DNA of 64,000 nucleotides, from positions 124,001 through 188,000 of the forward strand of contig CATKHK010000051.1 in NCBI GenBank assembly GCA_949751835.1, read 5' to 3'. Of the stretch, positions 58,020 through 64,000 are shown piece by piece. Position 1 is the first letter of the stretch. Every line of letters starts with the position of its first letter. The DNA comes from Blepharisma japonicum (Eukaryota; Ciliophora; Heterotrichea; Heterotrichida; Blepharismidae). The position numbers were made by a program, and so were the translations under genes. Below the pieces are notes generated by a model, which did not search any database, was not told where the DNA came from, and worked only from the letters and a program-made list of their open reading frames with translations.

Positions 58020-58238
58020 ATGTCCACAGATTATGACCTTTTCCATAACCCCGAGTTAACCCCAATTATACAAAATAAAGTGGCAAGGACCATTCAGAGG
58101 GTTTCTAAGCTGTGTTTGAAAGTTTGCTATAGAGATGCGCCACCTAAAAGTGAGTGTTTGAAGAACTGTGTGACGAATTATGTGGAAGCTTTTGATGTTG
58201 TTCTGGACACGTTGAGAACTTATGATTATAATAGATAA
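58020..58238 (+). CDS. Small Tim chaperone (Tim8/9/10/13 family)
   Basis: 72 residues. It has the twin CX3C pattern CLKVC ... CLKNC with 14 residues between the pairs, and flanking amphipathic helices, the hallmark of mitochondrial intermembrane-space Tim chaperones that escort carrier precursors. Size (70-90) is normal. Which of Tim8, 9, 10 or 13 it is cannot be told by eye. It starts 35 bp after the phosphodiesterase stop, on the same strand. Confidence 0.9.
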   Translation: MSTDYDLFHNPELTPIIQNKVARTIQRVSKLCLKVCYRDAPPKSECLKNCVTNYVEAFDVVLDTLRTYDYNR

Positions 58239-58258
58239 AGCTTATTTTATTTAAAATA

Positions 58259-60118
58259 TTAAGCTCGCCTTGCGCTTTGAGGTCTGTTTTTATGGAGTTC
58301 AGGACTTGTTGATGTACCTAAAGTGCCTTTTATAAGCTGCTGGGGATATTTGAGATTACTTCTAATACGAAGAGTTCGTAGTGGAGAAGTGTCGTCAGTC
58401 GTTCTTGTATTTTGAGTCATTTCTTGGAGGTTTAATTCTGGTGAGCTTTCTGAATATTCTGTCAAAGTTGTGACGCCTGCTTTGATTTTTGAGTCATCAG
58501 CTTTATAAAATTTCCCATCAAAGCCTTGGATGTGAGTCATAATTGGAAAATTGATCTCCCCTCTGCCACAAGACAAACATGCATTATTTCTTAATAATTT
58601 TTTCTTCGAAATTAATGCATTTCCAAAATCATCATTCGACTCCTGAAACTGAAGCATAATTTTTCGAATGCACCCTTCTAAAGTCTCACAGTTTTTATCA
58701 CAAGTTTTTACAAGACTTTCAAGTATAGAGATCCTTTGTTCATGATCTTTAATCAAATTCATAAGTTCCTCTCGATCTGCTTTATCTCTAATGATCTTTT
58801 TTAATTGAGAATTATCGAGCAATTTTGCAACCTTATCAAACTTTTCGTCAATAATCTTGAAGTTATTGTTAGCTTTTTCTCTGAATTTCCAAAATTCTGT
58901 AGATTCGTGATGCTCTATTGAGACGGTTTTAGGCTGCTGCTTATTTTGGTTTACGATTAGGTCAGAAATCACGTCACGGTCAACTTTTTGTCTGAGATCG
59001 GCCTGAATTTTTTCATATTCTTTTGTCAAAAATTCAAGTTGCTGTTTTAAGGTGAAGTCTTTTTCTGGTACATTAGAGAGTACGTTGCTATGCATCATAA
59101 GCTCTTGATGGATCCTTTCTATTTTAGATTCAATTTCTTTGAATTCTTTTGAAAAATCTGGCATTTCTGGTAGTGAACTTTTAACTGATTCTATTTTTTC
59201 ATTGAGTTCCTCATAGCTGAGCATTCATAGCTTCTTATCAACTCTATATAAGATTTACTCTTCTTTTAATTCTTTTAGTGCTTTTTTAAACACACCCATT
59301 TCTTGATCATCTTCTCTAACGATCTTTTCTAAATCTTTTAATAAAGTTTCAAATTTATCAAGTTTCTTTTCACTCATCCCTAAAATGTCCCTTTTTAGCC
59401 TTAGCTCGACTGTATTCAAAGAATCTCATACAAATTTTTCATTGACTCGGGTTTTGAGCAAATCTTCACAATCTTTTAATTTTCACAGTGTTTTCGTCTC
59501 TAAATCATTGAATTTTTTTTCCATATCAACCATAAACTTTCCAACTCTTTCTTCGTTTCTGCCAATGATGTCTCTGAGGTCTCTTGTTTTTTCATTGAAA
59601 TCTTTAGCTTCAGCTTTCAAACTTATTTTGTGTTTTAATTTTTTCTTCATATGGGAATGGTCATTTGCGTCCACTTTCTTAATAATTTGATTATCTATCT
59701 GGGAAACTTTATCTGCAATGTCAGTTTTGAATTGATTTAAATTGAAAATTTGATCAGATAATGATCTCAATCCTTCTGTTGTCGAAACTAAAGCTTCTTG
59801 CCAATGAAGACTACTTGCTTTTCTACTAATGAACTCTGACCTAAAGGAGTTGGTCAAAGCAGACAGCATGTCGTTGAGTTCTGAATTTGCAATTTTATTT
59901 TGAATCTCTTTAGAGATTATCTTTATGTAAGTTCCCTGTTGATTGATTGCAATAGCAACGTTATTTAAAAAATCTCTCAAAGTATCAAAATTCATATCAA
60001 AAGTGACAAGAGGAGCCAAAGGTACAGTCGCTATAGAGCTATCTATATTTTCACTCCTGCTTGACGCCTCGATAATTGTTTTTGATTCTCTTTTAAATGA
60101 CATATTATTAATATTCAT
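58259..60118 (-). CDS. Long coiled-coil protein (one intron)
   Basis: 614 residues after removing the intron at 59244-59258, with TGA Trp in the joining region (CLKLW-type context). Nearly all of the protein from residue ~60 to ~470 is predicted coiled coil from its heptads of Leu/Ile/Lys/Glu, e.g. SQIDNQIIKKVDANDHSHMK and KIIRDKADREELMNLIKDHE. The last ~130 residues are less helical, with a CLSCGRGE motif that may bind zinc, and a Arg-rich end (TLRIRSNLKY ... RPQSARRA). Ciliary or basal-body proteins often look like this (inference). Alternative in-frame starts exist at 60103, 60127 and 60160; I give 60118. Confidence 0.82.
59244..59258 (-). other. Intron, 15 nt, phase 2
   Basis: GTAAATCTTATATAG on the coding strand; joins KELKE to EVDKKL and removes an in-frame TAA. 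Confidence 0.92.
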
Positions 60119-60218
60119 TCAGATCATACACAGCAGCTCATTAAAACCTAATTTAAACATGAAAATTAAGCTAATTATTGATACCTTTGGGTAATCTCCT
60201 TAAGGATATATATAACTA

Positions 60219-61010
60219 TTAAGCTAACTTATATCTACTCCTTATTTCTGGCTCTACTTTTCTTGTCTTATCTAAAATCTCACTAGTTTTTCCCACATAT
60301 ATCATATCAATAGAACTCCTCAATTTGCTTTCCATATTCTCAACTGCAAAAATCATCCCATATATATGAGGGTCTGCATACAAGTTGTTACGAGCTGCTA
60401 TTGTTTCTTGGTTTTGCCTTGTTACGCTCCCACTTAATTCAAGTCTCCCAGCAGCAGGGTCATTTATTGTGATTTGCAAAAATACAGTTGTGGTTATTGT
60501 ATAAGTTATAGTCCGGCTTTCAGGGGAAAGCTTTGCAGTGACTAAGTTCGTGGACTCCCAAGCTCCCTTTTCAGTTATTCCTGCAGCTCCTAGATCTTTT
60601 TTAACTAGGAAAGCTCCTGCAAATTCATTAGGATTTGTATCCCACAGATAAGCTGATGAAATTCCTCCTTCATAATAGAGTTTCCTATATTCATTAAAGA
60701 TCTCATTGGCTTTTACTTCTACTTGGCGAAGCTCTGCTGAAGGACCCTGGCTTTCTGGTAAAGGAGGTTGATAGTTGTTGCTATAAGGAGATCTGTATGA
60801 GTCTCCGTCACGATTGAATTCACAGAGAATAAATTCGTTGCCTGTACTTTCACATACTCCAAGCTCTAATGGCTTATCAACTCTTTGGTATACTTGATCC
60901 ACAATTTCTTCATTTTCAATTAATTTAGAGACACCAGCAAGGTTCTTTTCACAGGCAGAAGGCGGCATTCTTCTCATGAGTCCAAGAGATGAGGTGAGGA
61001 CAGCACTCAT
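60219..61010 (-). CDS. CAPZB: F-actin capping protein beta subunit
   Basis: 263 residues, TAA stop, no TGA codon. Seen: LMRRMPPSACEKNLAGVSKL, CEFNRDGDSYRSPYSNNYQP, AYLWDTNPNEFAGAFLVKKD and the closing VENMESKLRSSIDMIYVGKT, all hallmarks of CapZ beta. With the alpha subunit it caps actin filament barbed ends. Length and order are normal (mammalian about 270). The C-terminal tail (VEPEIRSRYKLA) lacks the hydrophobic tentacle of metazoan forms as far as I can judge. The start is the first ATG. Confidence 0.95.
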   Translation of the reverse strand: MSAVLTSSLGLMRRMPPSACEKNLAGVSKLIENEEIVDQVYQRVDKPLELGVCESTGNEFILCEFNRDGDSYRSPYSNNYQPPLPESQGPSAELRQVEVKANEIFNEYRKLYYEGGISSAYLWDTNPNEFAGAFLVKKDLGAAGITEKGAWESTNLVTAKLSPESRTITYTITTTVFLQITINDPAAGRLELSGSVTRQNQETIAARNNLYADPHIYGMIFAVENMESKLRSSIDMIYVGKTSEILDKTRKVEPEIRSRYKLA

Positions 61011-61102
61011 ATTAAATGATTATTATCGCCATATGATTTATGCAGAATTTGTGTGAAAAATTTCCACTTTTTAAATTCAAACTAATAATAATCAACAAAA
61101 TT

Positions 61103-62512
61103 ATGGAACCTCTGATTGATCCTTTGCATGATCGTGCTGTAGGAGATGTGCCCGCTCCACCTCACAGACCTCTAGATAGAAATATTTTATACCCAAATGG
61201 CATTGCAAATCCTCCAGATTGAAGAATACTGAGAAGCCATCTTTACTCTGAAGGAAGAATTAATAAAGCTGAATGTCTATTACTCATTCACCAAACAACT
61301 GAAGTTTTTCGAAAAGAACGGAATTTGCTAGAATTAAAAGACCCAGTAACTGTTGTCGGCGACATTCATGGACAGTTTTACGACTTCATGAGGATTCTAG
61401 AATTAGGCGGAGACTTTGATAAGACAAAATATTTATTTTTAGGGGATTATGTGGACAGAGGCGCTTTTTCGATAGAAGTAGTCATGTTGCTGTATGCGAT
61501 CAAGCTGAATAATCCTGGAACTGTGTATATGATTCGAGGAAATCATGAATGCAGACAGATGACAGCTTTTTTTAATTTTCGTGCAGAGTGCTTGAATAAA
61601 TTTGATTTGGAAACTTATGATGCTGTGATGGAAAGTTTTGACGCGTTGCCAACTGCCTGCCTAGTAAATAATAAGTTTTTAGCAATTCATGGAGGAATCT
61701 CACCAGAGCTGGTCACTATAGAAGATATAAGCAGATTAAGCAGGTTTCAGGAACCCCCAAGACAAGGACTTTATTGTGATTTGTTATGGTCTGACCCCAT
61801 AGACAATGATACTGGCCATTGCACAGATAAATACAAAATCAATGACGTTAGAGGTTGCAGCGTTTATTACGGCCAAGTTGCTGTTAATACTTTTTTAAAA
61901 CGAAACAGGCTTCTCTCAGTTCTTCGAGCTCATGAAGCTCAAGTTGATGGCTACAAAATGCACAGATGAAATGGCAACACTGAGTTCCCTGTGGTCATAA
62001 CTGTATTTTCAGCTCCAAATTACTGTGATGTCTACAACAATAAAGCCGCAATGCTGAAATTCGAAAACAATACTTTGAATATCCAGCAATTCAACTATAC
62101 TGAGCATCCTTATATCTTACCTAACTTTTTAGATGTTTTTACTTGGAGTGCTCCTTTTGTTATAGAAAAAGTCCTTGAAATGCTTCATAATATCATAAAA
62201 TCGCGAAAAGATGAACCTGAAGAAAATATTGATCCAACGTCTGGGGAAAGAGTCAAAGAGCTAAAGGATAATTTGAGTCATTCTAAGCTAGAAAAATTAA
62301 GAAACAAGGTCAAAGCAGTTTCAAGAATGATGAAAATGTTCAGAACACTCAGAGAAGACAAAGAAATTATTTTACAGCTTAAAGGACTTTGCCCAGATAA
62401 TAAAGTTCCAAGAGGTTTGCTAGCTCAAGGCAGAGACGCCATAGCAGGGGCAGTTGATTCATTTACCCATGCTAAACAAATGGATATTGTAAACGAAAAA
62501 CGTCCAGATTAA
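61103..62512 (+). CDS. Calcineurin catalytic subunit (PP2B)
   Basis: 469 residues, TAA stop, two TGA Trp (NPPDW; MHRW). Phosphatase motifs: GDIHGQ, GDYVDRG, RGNHECRQM, HGGISPE and RAHEAQVDGYKMHR, then APNYCDVYNNKAA, which contains the loop typical of calcineurin. After it come the calcineurin-B-binding helix (FLDVFTWSAPFVIEKVLEML), a calmodulin-binding stretch (KLRNKVKAVSRMMKMFRTLR) and an autoinhibitory region (SFTHAKQMDIVNEKRPD). Thus it is the Ca2+/calmodulin-dependent Ser/Thr phosphatase, not PP1 or PP2A. I chose ATG 61103 over an in-frame upstream ATG at 61040 because the conserved N-terminus starts close after it. Confidence 0.95.
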
Positions 62513-62539
62513 GCTATTAATCTGTATAAATTTAAATAA

Positions 62540-64000
62540 ATGGCTGATTCAGGAATCCAAGCTTATACTGAATCTATAGCAAAAACCCACCTAAAATATA
62601 AAGACGCTTTACAAGATTTGCAGGAAGAACTTCTCAGAGAAAAGAAATGAAGGCAAGAAGCAGAAACAGAAAACCGAAATTTAAGGAAAAATTTATTGAC
62701 CCTTGAAGAGCAAATAACAGATTATCGATACTCATCTGTCGAGCTCCATTCCAGACTTGACGAATATGCTGAAGCTAATAAAGAACTGCATGAAGAAAAC
62801 GAAGAAAAAAGAGAAAAATTTGAAGTTTTAAAAGAAAAACTTGAAAAAGAAAGAAATAGGTCTGAAACATTAGAGAGGGAATTAGAAAAATTTCAAAGAT
62901 TTATGAACGAGCTAAGAGATGAAGTTAGTGATAAACAAAAAGCACTTGAAGACTGAAAAGAAGCTTTAGAGCTTATGGAAGACAAGCTAAAAAGTGTTTC
63001 TACTCAAAAAAATAAGTATAAAGAAGAAATGGATTTATATAAAGAAGCTTTGGAAAATTCGAAAAATGAAAACAGCTTGTTGAAAATCCAAATTGAAGTG
63101 AAAAGCAAAGAAAAAGAAGAAATGAAAAAAGAAATTTCACAGCAATGTGATGAACTTAATATCAAAATTAAAGAAATGATGAAAAAGCATCAAGAAGAGC
63201 TGGAATTTTGAAAAGTGAATTTATCATCACAGTATGAAACCGTAGTTTCTAATGAAAGACAGAATGTTGATACTTATAAGAAAAAATTAGTACAGAGTAA
63301 TGAAATTAATGAAAAAATTAAAAACGAAAGGGATAGGCTTCTTCGAAATATTGAAGATTTAAGAAGAGACATTTCAGAGCAAGCTGAACAAATTTCTACT
63401 ATAAAATTCCAAAAAGAGTCTCTTGAAAATCTCTTAAATACTCAAGTTAGAGAACTTGAAGAGAATTTATTTACGACTGATGACAACTACAAGCAGCTTT
63501 TAGCACAAAAAGATAAATCAATTCAACAATTAGAATTTCAACTTCAAACAGCTCAAGAAAAGCTTAAAGAGTTTGCTTTTCAAAGCAATAACAGCAAAGA
63601 ATCCGAAATTTTCGCTATCAAAGAGATGGAAAGGCTGCAGGACTTATTGAAGGATAAAGACACCGAAATTTCTAGCTTAAAAAATGTGCTAAACGAGCAT
63701 AGAGAAGAAATTACCAAAATCAGAGAAAATATTGAAGAACAAAAATGCAATCATTTAAGAGACATTAAAAAAGCTTGTGACGAAGTTGAAGAAAAATATA
63801 AGAAGAAGCTGCTAGAAAATGAAAAAAAAATTAAAGAAATTTTGATGAAAAATGAAGATGAAAAAACGAGAAGAGAAAATGAAAACGAAAACAACCAAAT
63901 TAATATTTTAAAGGTAAAGGAAGAGTATATGCAAATGCTGATAGAAAAAGAAGAAAGCATCGTTCTTCTAAATACTGATAGAGATAGACTTCAGAAGGTA
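62540..64000 (+). CDS. Coiled-coil protein, 3' end outside the window
   Basis: 487 codons visible, open to the right edge, with TGA Trp inside (LLREKKW, KALEDW, ELEFW). From about residue 20 onward the entire protein is heptad-rich coiled coil, e.g. LREKLEKERNRSE-like stretches and KKACDEVEEKYKKKLLENEK. There is no globular domain, signal peptide or motif. Myosin-tail, golgin or basal-body filament proteins have this look, but no specific match was recognised. It starts 27 bp after the calcineurin stop on the same strand. Confidence 0.82.

Overview
This window looks like macronuclear DNA of a heterotrich ciliate, most likely Blepharisma. Two signs in the sequence support this. First, TGA is read as tryptophan: it occupies six of the nine conserved Trp positions of an R1R2R3 MYB protein, the Trp of a Rab WDTAGQE motif and two Trp of a starch-binding domain, while only TAA and TAG end genes. 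Second, every intron I can place is 15 or 16 nt, starts GTA and ends TAG. The DNA is AT-rich, genes lie on both strands with gaps often below 100 bp, and there are about 33 protein genes plus one clear gene relic. I saw no rRNA, tRNA, CRISPR, telomere or intact mobile element.

Layout. 0-3 kb: two minus-strand RING/B-box proteins in tandem. 3-5.6 kb: adenylate cyclase with a four-helix voltage sensor. 5.8-8.1 kb: three-repeat MYB factor and a coiled-coil protein. 8.7-9.2 kb: divergent ubiquitin-like/ribosomal eS31 fusion. 9.8-15 kb: zinc-ribbon protein, secreted PI-PLC-like enzyme, coiled-coil protein, Rab GTPase, basic protein. 15-21 kb: starch-binding domain fused to a sucrose-phosphatase-like HAD enzyme, thioredoxin-fold ER protein, putative myristoylated protein, DDX27/Drs1-type helicase. 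20.8-27 kb: EGF/RING membrane protein, two tandem TauE/SafE transporters (the second with a broken frame), a LamG-like protein, a small membrane protein. 27-30.7 kb: a 1,199-residue TRP/polycystin-like channel. 31-47 kb: a decayed copy followed by three intact tandem genes of about 1,400 codons for PAS-containing multipass membrane proteins of the TmcB/TmcC-like type. 47-64 kb: succinyl-CoA ligase beta, GCN5, WDR44-like protein, a 1,674-residue GAF-PAS-cyclic-nucleotide phosphodiesterase, small Tim chaperone, coiled-coil protein, capping protein beta, calcineurin A and a coiled-coil protein cut by the right edge.

How they fit together. Most are housekeeping genes, but signalling is prominent: a voltage-sensor cyclase that could make cAMP, a GAF-regulated phosphodiesterase that could remove it, a TRP-like channel, calcineurin, and the PAS membrane family. 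They are not adjacent as a set, so a shared circuit is only an inference. The most unusual items are the PAS-membrane gene array with its relic, the pore-less voltage-sensor cyclase, the CBM25-HAD fusion and the very uniform mini-introns.
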